Below, in pieces: positions 12,229 to 27,633 of a stretch of DNA of 64,000 bases (positions are counted from its first letter, which is position 1; every line of letters starts with the position of its first letter). This stretch comes from Zygnema cylindricum (lineage: Eukaryota > Streptophyta > Zygnematophyceae > Zygnematales > Zygnemataceae). The stretch spans positions 51,185 through 115,184 of the forward strand of contig JBBHKE010002535.1 in the NCBI GenBank assembly GCA_037447655.1. Direction: 5' to 3'. The notes below the pieces were generated by a model, which saw nothing but the letters and a program-made list of their open reading frames with translations, searched no databases and had not been told where the DNA came from. Made by a program: the position numbers and the translations under genes.

Positions 12229-12654
12229 GGGCGCCAACCAACCGTAAAGAAGGTAACAAGCTACAACACTGGAAGTCTGGAACCTTTCGGAAGTATAATC
12301 TGTAGAGGGAAGACCAAGGGAGAACTTTGACTAACCTGATTGGAGATGGAACTTCCATCGTGGAAGTGTTACGTGACACACGTATCACTTTCCGATTAGT
12401 CAATGGTCATCTATGTACGGTCTGGTACTTTGGAGAGTAGATTGTACGGATGAAAAACAGAAGAGCTCATCGGGCTGAGGTTTGCTTGGAATCGGGCCAT
12501 CCATTGTCATGTTTTCAGAAAGACCGCTGGACACGTAAGTCCGCAGTTTTACTGTACGGACGACGCGCTGAAATTTTTATTGACGGCGAAACCGTGTGAC
12601 GGTGAAGTGTTGACAGGACGATGACTACGGTAATGGGACAGGCTGTTAGTGATT
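12229..12654. other. Upstream flank of the clathrin-assembly gene
   Basis: Presumed promoter and 5' UTR. No recognised gene. GTACGG words are frequent from 12410 onward and merge into the repeat sequence that follows. Confidence 0.4.
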
Positions 12655-15600
12655 GTGACATACGTGATTATGACACAATATAGTATAAATTACTATAATA
12701 TAGTATACAATATTTTTTACACTTATTGGCGATGGATGTTGTTCAAATCGTGCGATTTTTTCCTTTTTTCAGATTGCTGCGTATAATTCGTGACTGGTTA
12801 AAAAATCGCAAAAAATCGCGATGTACTTTCTGTACGGTAAACTGAAAGGACAATTCACGTAACTGTAAGGTATTCACGGAAATGTACGGTTTTGTACGAA
12901 AAATATACCGACTTTGACGAAAAGATACGTTGTAATTCGTAGTACTTTCTGTCCGGTAAACTGAACAGATATCTTACGGGAAATTTACGGAATTGTCCTG
13001 AACATGCATGGACTATGACGAAAAGAGACGGGACTGTACGGACAATGTACAAATTGCGGTATGTGTAAAATTCATTTGTGTTTACATGTACGGAATAGTA
13101 CGGATGAAAATTCATTAACGATTTTTACGATGTTTTCGAAACGTCAATGCGTTCGCTACATATAATTCGTCGCAATTGAATCGTTCGCACTAAACGGTGT
13201 GAACAACTATGTTGATGATTCCGGAGCGATATACCAAGACCCCTCACCGTTCAGTACTCGCTAATTATCTTATCGGTTTTATCGCGAATAAGTTTTGACC
13301 CGACACATCACACTAGTAAAAACCATACTACATCTCACATCAACTTTAAACTTTTAATAACTCAAATCCACTAGAGAGTCAATTTAGTTGAAGTAAGATT
13401 TGGAAAAACAAATAAGAAAAAGCTAATGTGCGGGCAATACGTAATTGAACATCATTAGAGAGAGAACACGTTATGTTTTTATCTTGGCCATCACTTATTT
13501 ACATAAATAATTGTTGGGGCCTTACCCCCACTTTTATTCATGGGTCATTTGCAAAAGTCAATGTCGTTGTCGCCTCTCCCCTCCCTCTAATATTACCTGT
13601 CCTCTTACAAAATTCTCGGAATGAAACACGATAGTATTCGTATAAATCGATAAATCTATGAAAAAAACAAAAAAAATACATGAAGGCTAAGTTTAATGGC
13701 GGATCAAGTGAGGAGAGAAAAAAACGGAATCGAGAATCCATAGCAACAATTTCAGAAATTAATGATTGCGACATCGTCAAAAGCGGAAATGAAGTCACAA
13801 TGTCACAAAATCCTAAAAATATACGATGTCACTAAAATTTGTACTCCTGAAATTGTCGCTAATTTTGTAGTGAAATGAAATTTTATTTCCAAAACGTGCA
13901 TTGGAAGAAAAACATTTAGATATAAAAAAAGCAAAATTAAAAATTAAAATACTACAAAATCTAAAAGAGATTAAGGCATAAAATAAGAATGAAATAAACT
14001 AACAATAACGAAGCGAAAAAACACCAATAAAACACATGCTCACAAGATATAACTACAAACCTATTCCAAAATGCGCAAGGGAAGAAACCACGAAGGTATA
14101 AAATGGGCAAAAAAAGCAGGAAATACAACATTTAAAGTCTACAAAATCGAAAAGAGATCAAATCATATAATAGACATGGCAAACGGTTATGGTAACAAAA
14201 CGATAACCTATAGAACCAAGATTATTTACCAAAGATGAATATTTGCGAATGGAAGAAAATTATAATGCATGACTACCCACAACCCTAACAAACTAGAGTC
14301 CACACCCTTGAAAATCGTGGATGTGGATTGGATCTTAAGTCCACATTTTCAAAGATCATCGATATGGATTGGATGCCTTGACAGAACGAATAAGGGGCCA
14401 CGCCAATCGGCCAACGTACTTTATTGGAGGAGAGTTCTATCTTGTGCTTGTTGACGAGTAAATAAAAAAAATGGTGAAAATCATTAATAAAGTGTGTTGG
14501 AGGACTCATGGGACTTATAAATTTGACTGGTTTTCAAGCAGAGTTGAAGAGGAAATTTTCAATTGACACGTTGGAAAAGTAAAAAAAAATACGTCACAAA
14601 CGGGACAAACTCATCAGTCAAGTTCCCTGAGCGTAATATTGTCCTTTAAAAGCCATTGCCTCTCAAACCGCTACGCCTACGTGCAACGTTTTACGAGGAA
14701 AAACGTAGGTTTTAGTCAAATTTATGGAAATAACATCACCACGGGTAATTTCATAGTAGTGGAAGAAACCAAGCGAACTCAATGGCTCTGGAAATCACTA
14801 AATGACGAGCAAAGTCAAAACGTATGAGAAATTTATTGTTGGAAAGTGTAACTCTACTTCTTCTCCCTCCTCCTTTTCATCCTCCTCGTCGTTAACATCC
14901 TCATCATTCTTGGAATGCATGTCCTCATCACCCTCTCCTTTCACTTTTTAGGTGTTTACAAAACCTATCGATAAAAGTTCGAACGTTCTTATTTTAAACC
15001 TCGAAAAAGAAATCATTACACAACCTTGAAACACTTCGTACTATAAATACTCAAGTATAGTACGACCTTGTAAAAAATGTAACTTTCCAAAACACAAACT
15101 CATTTTTTGCCTATTCACCGTGTTCTAAAACGAACACGCATTAATGACGCGTCAATGAATTGTTATTCTTGCAAATATGTAAGCGACAATCGAGCAAAAA
15201 TAATTTAAATATTTGGAATTTTTACCATTGGATAGGTGATGCACACATTTAACGTAAGAAGAGCCTTTCCATTACGGTCTATTTTTTTTCTTTCCACTCC
15301 TCTCCTCTCCCCTCTTTCCCTCTCCTCATGGAGCACAAATCCAAAGGTCAAAATATGAAAAAGATAAAGATGTATTTTCATCTTTTCCAAAGTCCTGATA
15401 AGGGTGAGGTTGTTTATCACTTTAGAAAATGAAACTACCACAACCCCTATTTTTTGCACCTCTTCTAAGAATGGGAGCGAGGGTAAACCATTTCAACTAA
15501 CGCCATGTATGTAGGTCTATGTTTCTTTCGTTTGTTTCTCATTGTTGCGGGGAAATGTTAGGTAAAGCGTTTAGTGATAGATTAAGATAATGGTATATAA

Positions 15601-15990
15601 TATGGAACTACGATCATAAAGATCAATTTTTAGTCGCATACATTCGTAATAATTATGCAGAGCTTTTACATACTCTCGGCTCGCTGAACAAACATTCGTT
15701 ACGGTTGCTCAGAGATGCAAGAAAACGTAAGTTCAAAGGATGAGTAAAAACAATTCCGGGAAAAATAGCAAGAGAGAAATAAAATGAGATGAAGAAGAAA
15801 AAGAAACAAAACGAGAGGAAAGGGTGTTTTTTTGTTTCTTTCCGTAATTTTTCGTATTAGTTTTTTTTATTCGTTTTTCTTTTTATTAGACTGTTTTTCT
15901 TTTTTTGTGCAAAAATCAAATACTAAACTTTGTGGGCGAATCTACAACGATAACATTTCGATCCTATCTATATTCTTTAACGAAATGAAG
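12655..15990 (+). repeat. Unclassified ~3-kb dispersed repeat, copy A
   Basis: Diverged direct copy of 20675-23490. Matching landmarks in the same order: the ATAGTATACAATATTTTT block (12705 / 20723), CCCTCACCGTTCA (13242 / 20788), the TCAATTTAGTTGAAGTAA region (13379 / 21013), GTCGTTGTCGCCT (13561 / 21199), the AACAAACTAGAGT to CGCCAATCGGCCA block (14287-14413 / 21899-22024), a pyrimidine-rich CTCCTCCTCGTC stretch (14868 / 22525), and a final block at 15915-15970 / 23425-23480. Copy A carries an extra element at 12735-13211. I find no conserved reading frame, LTR or target duplication, so the class is unknown. Confidence 0.7.
12735..13211. mobile_element. ~477-bp element with GTTGTTCAAATCG-type ends, inserted in repeat copy A
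   Basis: Its left end (ATGTTGTTCAAATCGTGCGA) and right end (complement of CATAGTTGTTCACACCG) match the ends of the element at 19561-20461. It is missing from the equivalent place in repeat copy B (near 20745-20765). The flanks TTGGCGAT and TTGATGAT may be a decayed 8-bp target duplication. Inside, a ~120-bp segment with GTACTTTCTGTACGGTAAAC is repeated (12821 and 12941). Confidence 0.6.
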
Positions 15991-16044
15991 GTCTTATTAC
16001 CTATTATTAACTCGGCTTTAAGGCGACGGTTAAAATATCCGGCT

Positions 16045-17930
<1,886 letters not shown>

Positions 17931-18836
17931 TTTCTCGATCCTAAACCACATCGTTACGAGGATTCTGTGTGGGCAACTGTGAAAAAAATATGTTATTAGA
18001 GAAAAAATAAAAGTAGTCTATTTTTAAAAAACCGTGCAATTTAGTTTTACAATTTTCATGATTTTGCAAAAAAGTTAATAACATTATTATGTTCACACGA
18101 TGAGTTTTTTATGAATAAATATGGTCAACTACCGATTGGAGAAGAGGAATGGCGGTTAGGGCTTAAGCACTTCAAGCCTATTTGACCATATAAAAATGAC
18201 ATTTTTGGCAGGAGATATTATATCATTTTTTTGCCTTTTTATTTGAGTTTGTGTGTTATGAGGGTTTGCATGCAACCAAAATCTACTTAGTACTGGATTC
18301 ACTGTAGCCTAACTTCATATCTCAAGATAAAATGATGAAAGAGATAAGTAGAGAGGAAAACGAGAGACCTAAAAGAAATAGAGATCAAGAAGATATTGCT
18401 TGTAGTTTTATGACCCATTGCTTAACCTTTTCTATGATTATTTTATTGTTTTTCTTTTTTACTTTTTTTTTTATTTTTGAAATTTTTGATTCTTTTTTAT
18501 CTCTTTTTATATTGAGTGGTGGAAAAAATGTGACACTAATCGTTTTTTTTTTTTTTCTTTTTTTTGTGTGTTAGTTTTTATTGTTAGAACAAATTCATCA
18601 AAAGTACTTCTACAACTTAGGGTATGTGCCCATGTATTAATTTACCGGGTTTTTTGTTAGCATGAAGGAGAGTGCTCCCCATTTTTTTCATTGCCCATCA
18701 CGCACATGTACGTAAAAAATTTGCAGTTAATGAAATTAACTTAAATAAAAGTTTACATCAACATTTGGTACTGTACTGTTTAACTAGCGGTAATTATTCT
18801 AATGTCGAATATTTATAGATAGTGTAATGTAAAACT
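17931..18836. other. AT-rich non-coding stretch with one isolated transposon end
   Basis: No gene supported. At 18617 there is TTAGGGTATGTGCCCATGTA, close to the 20-bp terminus of the element at 57154-58109, without a matching opposite end nearby. It is probably a remnant. Confidence 0.5.
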
Positions 18837-19242
18837 GTGACAGTTCGTACTAAAACTGCTTCATTATTTCGTAGTAGCGTACAAAATATGTGTCAGAGAA
18901 TGGCGTCGAAAGGAAAAATTGAGTGCGTCGCATGGAAAAGTGTACTCAGATTTCATTATAAGTCAACAAGACGAGGGAAAATGTGTCAGTCCGTACTAAA
19001 ACTGCCCATTATTATGTACAGCCGTACAAAATTAGTGTCAGATAATGGCGTCGACAGGGGAAATTACGTCGCACGGAAAAGAGTACTCAAATTTGATTAC
19101 AAGTCATAAGAGACAAGAGAAAATCGCGAGAACGTGTTCTCACATATTCAGGCATCGAAAATGTGAACACGACTTTCGCGGCTACCCTAAAAGCATGGGA
19201 AACTGTATCGATTTTGTAACTTTAACAGCGATTCACGGTGTA
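18837..19242. mobile_element. Partial MITE-like element with internal tandem duplication
   Basis: The right end ATTCACGGTGTA (19231-19242) belongs to the CACCGTGAATCG family; the left end is not visible. Internally, a ~146-bp segment starting CAGTTCGTACTAAAACTGC at 18837 is repeated from 18983. The interior AATCGCGAGAACGTGTTCTCA at about 19120 matches the 506-bp family. Confidence 0.6.
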
Positions 19243-19560
19243 CTTTCAACTTTTTTATAGATTCCGTACATTATTTCCGTACAGTTTATCCATACACGAA
19301 AAGTAAACGAAATTTACGAAATATTAAAAAAACCAAAAAAATAATGCATAATCGTAAAAAAATCAAAATTTTAACGAATGAAACCTCTATGGTTATCATG
19401 TGTTGGGCATGGTCGGTAAACCCCTTCTCCAGGCATCGAAAGCGGAAGGAGACTACGGCTGTCCACGTGACAAAACAAGGGGTTTTCTTTTCGTTTTCTA
19501 TAATTTAACCTAAAATTTGTAAAAATTGGTGTTGTGTATCAGTAACCATTTGTTGATAAC

Positions 19561-20461
19561 CATAGTTGTTCAAATCGCATAGTACGCACGAAACAAACGC
19601 GCGAATAATAAGTGCGCTTCGCATTTAGCGATTGAAAAATTCGTTAAAATGCATTGTTTTATTTTGCATCCATACTACTCCGTACATTTGTCAAATTGAA
19701 ATGACTCATGTGCCGTAGTTTGAACATTTAACGTTAAATGAGCGCTCTCCAATTGTAGGTATTTATATAACAATTGCACCTCATGTGTGTATCGGCTCTT
19801 CTACATCAACTGGTTACGAACAACGCGACTAATCGACAGGCTAATCTTTGCTAATAACACCTTTTTTTGACAACGTCATATTTTGTGTCTGTACAGAGAG
19901 CCATGTCGAGGAGATTTGATGGCGCCTTCTTTGTACATGATTTTTCACGGCGGCATCTCCGTAGAAAATTTGAAAAAGACAACCGTACAAAACTGAAAAA
20001 AATAGCCCTACAAAAATTCAAACTTACCACGTGCAAATGGTGCAACTTCTCTTTTCAAAAAAAAAATCCGATTTTTTATTCCGAATTTCTTTTTTTTCAT
20101 TTCTTTTATTTTTTGTCATAATATGATTCTGGTAAAAAGATGGTATAGTCTAAGATCTGAATTTGGCCCTACATGTTGTCATTATAGCTTGTGAAGCTGT
20201 CGTCCGTATCCAGTTGATGTAGAAGAGCCAATAGGCGCATAGACTGTGGTAGCTATTTAAATACTAACGATTGGTGAGCGCTCATTTAACGAAAACCATA
20301 CAAACAACGACATAAGAAATATTCCCTAATAAACCCTTAAAAGTTTCCGTTTAGATTACCGTACATAAATAATAAGCAAATTTTAACGATTATTCCAAAA
20401 ATCACGAATAATACGTAGTAAACGGCAAATTTGAAAAAATTGCACGAATTGAACAACTATG
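19561..20461. mobile_element. 901-bp foldback-like element with ~300-bp imperfect inverted arms
   Basis: Ends are CATAGTTGTTCAAATCG and the complement of CATAGTTGTTCAATTCG. Similarity between the arms continues inward: TAAATGAGCGCTC near 19736 pairs with its complement near 20285, and GGCTCTTCTACATCAACTGG at 19794 with its complement near 20211. The flanks TTGATAAC (19553-19560) and ATGATAAC (20462-20469) agree at 7 of 8 positions, as expected for an 8-bp target duplication. There is no transposase; the small frames inside are not conserved. Confidence 0.75.
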
Positions 20462-20674
20462 ATGATAACAGATATGTACATTTATTTAACCTACCAACAA
20501 TTGATATATAGGTCTATTATATCGGTGACGAAATTATTGCTTTAAAAAATTGATATATCTCAATGAATTACTGATAAATGTCGGGCCCTAAAATTATCGG
20601 TGATAACTTTATGGTGTAGACCATACACTTATACTGCTTCGTACCAACGCCATGACATGGCATGCTATACCATA

Positions 20675-23490
20675 TAATATGTAAAATATAACACAATATA
20701 ATGTAAAGTACTATGATATAGTATACAATATTTTTGACACTTATCGGTCATAACAAATTTGTCGGTTCATGAGCGATATACCGAGATCCCTCACCGTTCA
20801 ATAATCGATAATTATCGTTATCGCTTTTATCGCGATAAGTTTTGACCCGATACAAAACACTACTAAAAACCATAAAATAACAAACGTCATCTTTAACCTT
20901 TTAATCTACTCCAATTTGGCGTTTTCCTCGTTTCGACCCTCTCCCACGCGATACCAGCTCATCTTCAAACTTTAACTCAAATCGACTACTTTAACTGAAA
21001 TCAACTAGAAGGTCAGTTTAGTTGAAGTAACATTTGGAAAAACGAATAGAAAGGTGTTTACGCAAGGGCAATAAGTATTTTAACATGAATAAGGAGAACA
21101 CACGCTATTTTTGTTTTTTGGCGTCACTTATCTACGTAAAAAGTTGTAGGGGTCTTATACCCCCGATTTCATTCATGCGTCAATTGCAAAAGTTCATGTC
21201 GTTGTCGCCTATCCTTTTCCCTATCATACTACATCTCATTTTTCCTAATTCTTAGAATGAACACGACAATATTAGTATTGTTTGAAAAATCTCTTAAGGA
21301 CAAATTTTTGACAACCTCTGCATTAAGTTTGATAGATGTTTAAATGAGAAAAGACAAAAAAACAAAATTGAGAATCCATGGCAAGAAGCTTACGAGTTAA
21401 TGACGTCGACAATGTCATATGTGGGTGTTAAGTCGCAATGTTACAATACCCTAAAGATATACGATGTCACTAAAAACTAGACATCTACAATTGTCGCTAA
21501 TTTCGTAGTGAATTGACATTTTAATCCAAAATGTGCATTGAAAGAAAACCATCAAGATATAAAAAGGGTAAAAAAAAAATCAAAGACTACAAAATCCAAA
21601 AAAGATTAAGACATAGAATAAAAAAAAAAAACTTAGAATGATTAGAGCGAATGACCACCAAAACAAATCATGTTTATTAAATATGACTACAAATATATTC
21701 CAATATGTGTAATGGAATAAATTGGGGTAAAAAAAAACATTTATAGACTAAAAAATCTAAAAGAGATTAAGTCATGCAATATAAGTGGAAAAAGACAAAA
21801 GTAACGAAGAGAATAACCACTAGAACCAAGCGTATTTACCAAAGATGACTATTTTTCTTGAATACGAGAAAATTATAGTACATGAATACCCAAAACCTTA
21901 ACAAACTAGAGTATAAACCGTCGAAGATCATGGATGTGGATTAGATCTCGAGTTCATATTTTCAAAAATCATCGATGTGGAATAGATGTTGTGATAGAAT
22001 GACCGAGTGGCATCGCCAATCGGCCACCATGTTGGCCACCGTGCTTCACCAGAAGAGAGTTCCATCTTGCGCTCGTTGACGGGCAAAGAGGACACATGAA
22101 GGGTGAAAATCAGTAATTAGGTCCAATAGAAGACTCATTCGACCAATAAACTCCAATAGTGTTTGTGCATATTTGATAAAAAGAAAGCTAATAGACCCGT
22201 TGGAAGAGTTGAAAATGTTCGTCGCAAACGAGACAAACACATTAGTCGTGTCGCTTTGAGTGTAATCTCATCCTTTAGAAGTCATTACGTCTTGATTTAC
22301 CACGCCCAAGCAGAATGTTGTTTGAGAAAGAACGTGGGTTTCAGTCAAATTGGTGAGTAGTACATCACCACGGGTAATTTTAGAGTAGTGGAAAAAAGCC
22401 ATGTGAACTTAATCGAACCATGTGAACTTAATCACTTTGAAGACCACTAAATGACCAACCAAGATCAATGACGAGCAAAGACAAACTCCATAAGAAAGTT
22501 ATCGTTCCAATAATTAATTTCACATATTTTTCTTCCTCCTCTTCATCTCCGTTGTCGTCTTCATCCTCATAAAATAGGGAATGCATATCCTTATCACCCA
22601 TCTCACATCACCTTCTCACATCACCTTTTGGGTGTAAAAAAAGACGCGTCAATAAAAGTTCCAACGTACTTACTATAAACGTTTAAAAAAAATACATTTT
22701 ACATTATATGTACTTAAGACTTTACGATTTTATAAAAAATGTTGTTTTTATAAAAAACAAACTTACTTTTTGTTTATTTGCCATATTTTATACAACCAAT
22801 ACGCATTACCAGTTTAATTTTTTTACCAATATGTAAGTGATTGTTGTACACAACAAATTTGAATTTTTTACCACTAGAGAGGGGAAATGAGGCATTTTGA
22901 TTTTTTTACCATTAGAGAGGGGAAATGAGGCATTAATCGTTTGAAAAATCTTTCAGTTACGGTTTGTTTTATTATTTTTTCTCCTCTTCTCTTAACATCT
23001 CTCCTCCTCTAGTTTGTCTCTCTTTCGCTCCTCTCCTCTCCTTTCTTCTCTTCTCATCTGCTCTCTTCATAGAGCCCAAACTTAAGGGTCCATATCTATA
23101 AAAATATAAAGATAAAGAACATGTATTTTAATATTTTTATAAAAAGTCACGCCAAAGGTAAGGCTAGGTCGCTTCTCGCTGAAATATAAAAAACTTATAT
23201 AACCAACATAAAACCATTTCAATTATCGTTTAGTAAATATATATATGAGTTTTTTTCATTGTTTTTTTATCTTTGCGAGCTATGGTTTAATAAAAGGTTA
23301 AATAAAAACGTTTCGGAGAAAAATAGAAAAGCGTGATTAACTCGGATAGAGAAGATACAAAAACAAAAAGAGAGAAAAAAATTATCATTTTTTTTATTGA
23401 TTTTTTTCCTTTTTAGAAAGAGATCAAATGTAAAATTTGGTGGATGAGTTCTAAAATGATAAAATTTTCACCCTAACTATATATTTTCAA
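20675..23490 (+). repeat. Unclassified ~3-kb dispersed repeat, copy B
   Basis: Direct-orientation partner of copy A (12655-15990), about 8 kb away. It lacks the element inserted in copy A and has other small differences, including a short local duplication at 22870-22935 (TTTTTACCATTAGAGAGGGG twice). No open frame is shared with copy A. The end of a TAGTGTTG-type element (complement at about 20838-20865) appears in both copies. Confidence 0.7.
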
Positions 23491-26400
23491 AGAAAAAAAT
23501 ATTTTATTATTTTTTTATTAAATTTAATTTAAAAACGACACCCTAACTATAAGCGATATAATAGGCGTTTCGAACGTATATAAAAATATGCAAAATGCAA
23601 TTTTGTATTTTTTAATATTGGAAATTTTAAGTAGAAATACTTCTTTGTCTTTTCCTTCATTCTCTCATTTTTTATTTTTTTTATTAGCATTTTTTATTTT
23701 TTTTTTTTTTTTTTGTTTTTTTTAATTTTATTTATTTGTTTTTTTATCTTGTTTTTGTTTTGTGTTTGTTTTTTTTTTTTTCTTTAAGAAGTATCAAGAA
23801 TATTTCATATATTTTTTTTAAATAAAAAAAAAAAAAAACAATGCATATAATACTGAAAAAAAAAATACAAAAAAAGAAAAAAAAAATCACGATCTAACAA
23901 TCTATAGACTTGCAAATTAATCTTGCAATTTATTCCAATTTCATTGTACTCTGATCTCTTATAAAATTAAAACTGGATTTTTAGTTACGAAATGTATTTG
24001 TAATTACCTATTTGTATTTATTCAATATTTTGATAAATATATTAATTCATAATATACAATAATAATTCAAAAAAATAATAACAATCGGATTGAATTTACA
24101 TCTTAATTTTTAATTATTCGTACAAAAAAGAGCCATTAAGCCATTAAAATAAAATAAAAAAATAAAATCAAAAGAAAAATTGTAACACGTACAAAAGCAA
24201 GTAAGTAATGTAAAAAAAATCAAATAATAATAATTACAATTCCATAAGCAAAAATAAATGACAAAGTTAATAACAATTCGATAAAGCAAAAATAAATGAC
24301 AAAACAAAAATATCAAAGCAAAAATGAACGACAAAAGACAAAAAACAAAACAAACATGTATGGGTAGACAAAAAAACCTAAAGCAAAAATAAACGACAAA
24401 ACAAAAACGTGTACATCTTTTAAAAAATTATAACTAAATTTTAATTGTGAAATGTATTTGTTATTACTGATTTAATGAACTACTATATTTGTATTTATTC
24501 GATTATTCAATTATCCATTAATATATCAATCGTTGATATACAATAATACCTAAAAAGAATAATAACAATTTGATAAAAATAAAATTACTTTTCTACATCT
24601 TAATTTTTGATTATAAATCTTGTGAGAGCAGATCGTGAATTTGTTCGTTTTAAATATTTAACACTAAAACGAAAATACTATTTTAAAGTAAAACACTTTT
24701 ATTTATAAAAATAAATAATAACAATAATTAGATTGCGAAAAAATACATTTTACTGCTAAAATTTGAAACAACAAAAAAAACACTATTAAAAAAAAAAAAC
24801 AAATCAGTATTTTTCATCGTCCTTTTTTTGTTAAATTTAAAAGCTTTTATAAAGTTCAGTAATTGACGTTTTAATTACTTTTTAGTTTCTTCATCGTAAA
24901 TATCTTTCTAACATCCGTTTGTTTACATGATGGGAAAATTAAAAAATTGTAAATAAAAAATGTAGCATGATCGCTCTTCTTCGTCGGCATTCAAAAAACT
25001 TAAAGCGTCTGTAATCTTAGATCTTTTTAGATTATAATTGTGTTTTCAATTTTTGTGAATGTGAATTTCAATTTTAAATTGAAAATGTTTTTTTTTTGTG
25101 CATAGATTACGAATGACGAATATGAAATAATAACCATCACTATAAAAATAAATGATGAAAGCCTTTTATCTGTCGCCTCTTGATTGTTGTCTATTTTTTT
25201 TATGGCTGTTTGTTTATTTTCCCTTAACAAAAAGTTTTTTTTACTTTTTTGGTTGCAAGTCTGAAATTAAAAGCATTAAAATTAACAACAAAAAAAATAA
25301 AAAAATGATGAAGAAAAACACGAAAATAAGAATTGCAATCAATAGAACGCGTATTTAACTGTAAGTAAAAAACTTAAAAAAAAACATAAAATATCCATAT
25401 TATTTATTTTTATTTTTTATAATTTATCTAAATGTAAATATGAAAGCTAAAAACTCTTACCAATATGTAAACGTAAAACATAAGCCAAACAATGCGTTAA
25501 ACCTTCAAAACAAAAAGAAAAGAAAAAATTCACGTTTCAACCTAAAATGAACAAAATGTATCCGCAAAATCAAAAAGTAGAAAAAAATGAATTTATGATT
25601 TTTTTTTTTTTTAAAACATCTAAATACATATGTTTTAACCTTATATATCATATTATCATTTCATTGACAAAAATATACATTTTTTTATTTATTTATTACT
25701 TTAAACAATTTAAAACATTCTTTAATTTCCTTTTACAATTATGAAATAAAATTCATCCTAAATGATAACTTTAAGAAGAAAAAAAAAAGTAAAAAGAAAG
25801 AAGAAAAGTTAGTAAATTTGCTAATGGTTGAAGAATAGTATTATAAGTTTTATCCTAAATGCCTAAAAAGAAAGCAAAAAAAAAAAATTTAAAGATAAAT
25901 TTTATTAAAAATTATTAAAATTATTGAGTTATGAAGTGATTTTGTTTACTACTTTTTCTTATTACAACTAAAATGTGTAAGTGCAATGTGACTTTCAAAA
26001 ACTTTATACCTGTTTTTTCTGTAAATGTAATGTTGTTTATATATTCAAACAACATAAGGTAAAAACCTAGAAATTTGAAGTCATTATGTGGATACCATGG
26101 CTTTTTTTTAACAATGTAATATTATATTTATATAAATTTTTTTGTTATTGATTATATTTAATCGTATGTGTGGGAATGTAGTTAAGTTTAGAGGGCCAAA
26201 CGTTTTTTCATAGAATGAATGAATTTGTTTTTTTTTATCATTTTTGAACAAAAAAGTTAGTTTCCTATTTAAAAATAAAAATATACTTTAAAAAGAAATG
26301 TAAAATTTTAAATTATTAACAAAAATGTCAAAAAAAACTCAGAGAAAATAATTTAAATCAAAATTAAACTATTAACAAAAAATATCAAAAAAAACTTTAA

Positions 26401-27030
26401 GATTTTTTTTTGTTATGGTTTTGTGTTTTTTTTTATATAGAAAAAAATATGAATTCGTGAAAATTGAAAATCATTCATAAAAATTTTTGTTTTCCCAAAA
26501 TATAAAATCTAACAAAAATTTCAATTTTTCAAAAACCATCGAAATAACTTCAAATTGGATTGTATGTATCCATTTATGGTGTTTTTTTTTTTTATCGCAT
26601 TTTTTTTATTATAAAATTGTCTTAAAATGAGAGTGGTATGTATCCATTTATGGTGTTTATTTTCATTTTTATTTTATTACATTTTTATTTTTTAGAAAAA
26701 AAATTGTCTCAGACGAAATTTATTTTCCTATTAACCTTAACTCTACGAATTGTTTAAAGTGAAAGTTCTAAAAGAATTAATATAAATGGTTTTTTTTTTT
26801 TTGTGTTTTTTTAGTGTTTTTTTGTTGTTTTTTTGTTTTTTTTTTTATAAAGTTAAAATACTAATTTTTATTTTTTACTATTTTTTGTTTTATTGATTTA
26901 TCTTTTCTCTTTGACTCTTTATATTTGTTTTTCTCTCCCGTTTGACTCGTATTTGTAATCGTGTGTTAATTCGTATATATCAACAATCTACAAATAATCC
27001 ACACAGTGGATGATTTTTGCGATTGTTTCG
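23491..27030. other. ~3.5-kb extremely AT-rich non-coding stretch
   Basis: Long A and T runs dominate and no gene is supported. A degenerate direct repeat with AAAGCAAAAATAAATGAC-like units occurs at about 24240-24410. A ~20-bp word (GTATGTATCCATTTATGGTG) occurs twice near 26562 and 26637. Confidence 0.7.
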
Positions 27031-27049
27031 TGGATATGGAAAAAGATAA

Positions 27050-27400
27050 ACATTCAACGATTAAACTTTGCGCATTCATGCTTGGACATTTATGCTTGGA
27101 GTATCCTGATAAGTAAAAAATATAAACATCCAACAGTTAAGCTCTACGCATTTATGCTCGGAGTTTCTTCATAGGCATAGTGTCAACATATTTTGTATGA
27201 CCAAAAAACAAAAAATGCTGTGAAAATGAATGAAAACGTACGGCGTCTAATAAACTACAACACTTTTTCTCTAATGGAAAACTATGTAACTACCACACTT
27301 TTTCTCTAATGGAAGACCACTCTGTCCGGTTAAACAACCGCATTTTTCCTATAATAGAAGACCATCCACGTTTCCTCTAATGGAAGACCACCCAGACCGT
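27050..27400 (+). repeat. Two short tandem repeat patches
   Basis: From 27050 to 27175 a ~80-bp unit is repeated, with ATAAACATTCAACGATTAA then ATAAACATCCAACAGTTAA, each followed by GCATTCATGCT/GCATTTATGCT. From 27250 to 27400 the word TTTCTCTAATGGAAGACCA recurs with variation about four times. Confidence 0.65.
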
Positions 27401-27633
27401 CAAATCCCCACTCAACTATACCAAGTTCGTACTTTTGTGTGCTTTAATTGTGTTATGATTTTCACAGCGATGTAAGTGCTTTCGCCCAACCTAAATTATT
27501 ATACGCTTATCACTAACCCATCTTTTTTACCCTCTTGTAGCCAAGGAAAACGAGAAAGTTTTCTCGTAAAATTGCAAATAAGTATGTTTTCACGTAAAAT
27601 TGCACACGCGCCCATCGTTCAGTTGTGACCTAG

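Noticed and set aside
24240-24410. Possible CRISPR-like array of AAAGCAAAAATAAATGAC repeats
   Set aside because: Degenerate AT-rich tandem repeat in a eukaryotic intergenic region, without regular spacers.
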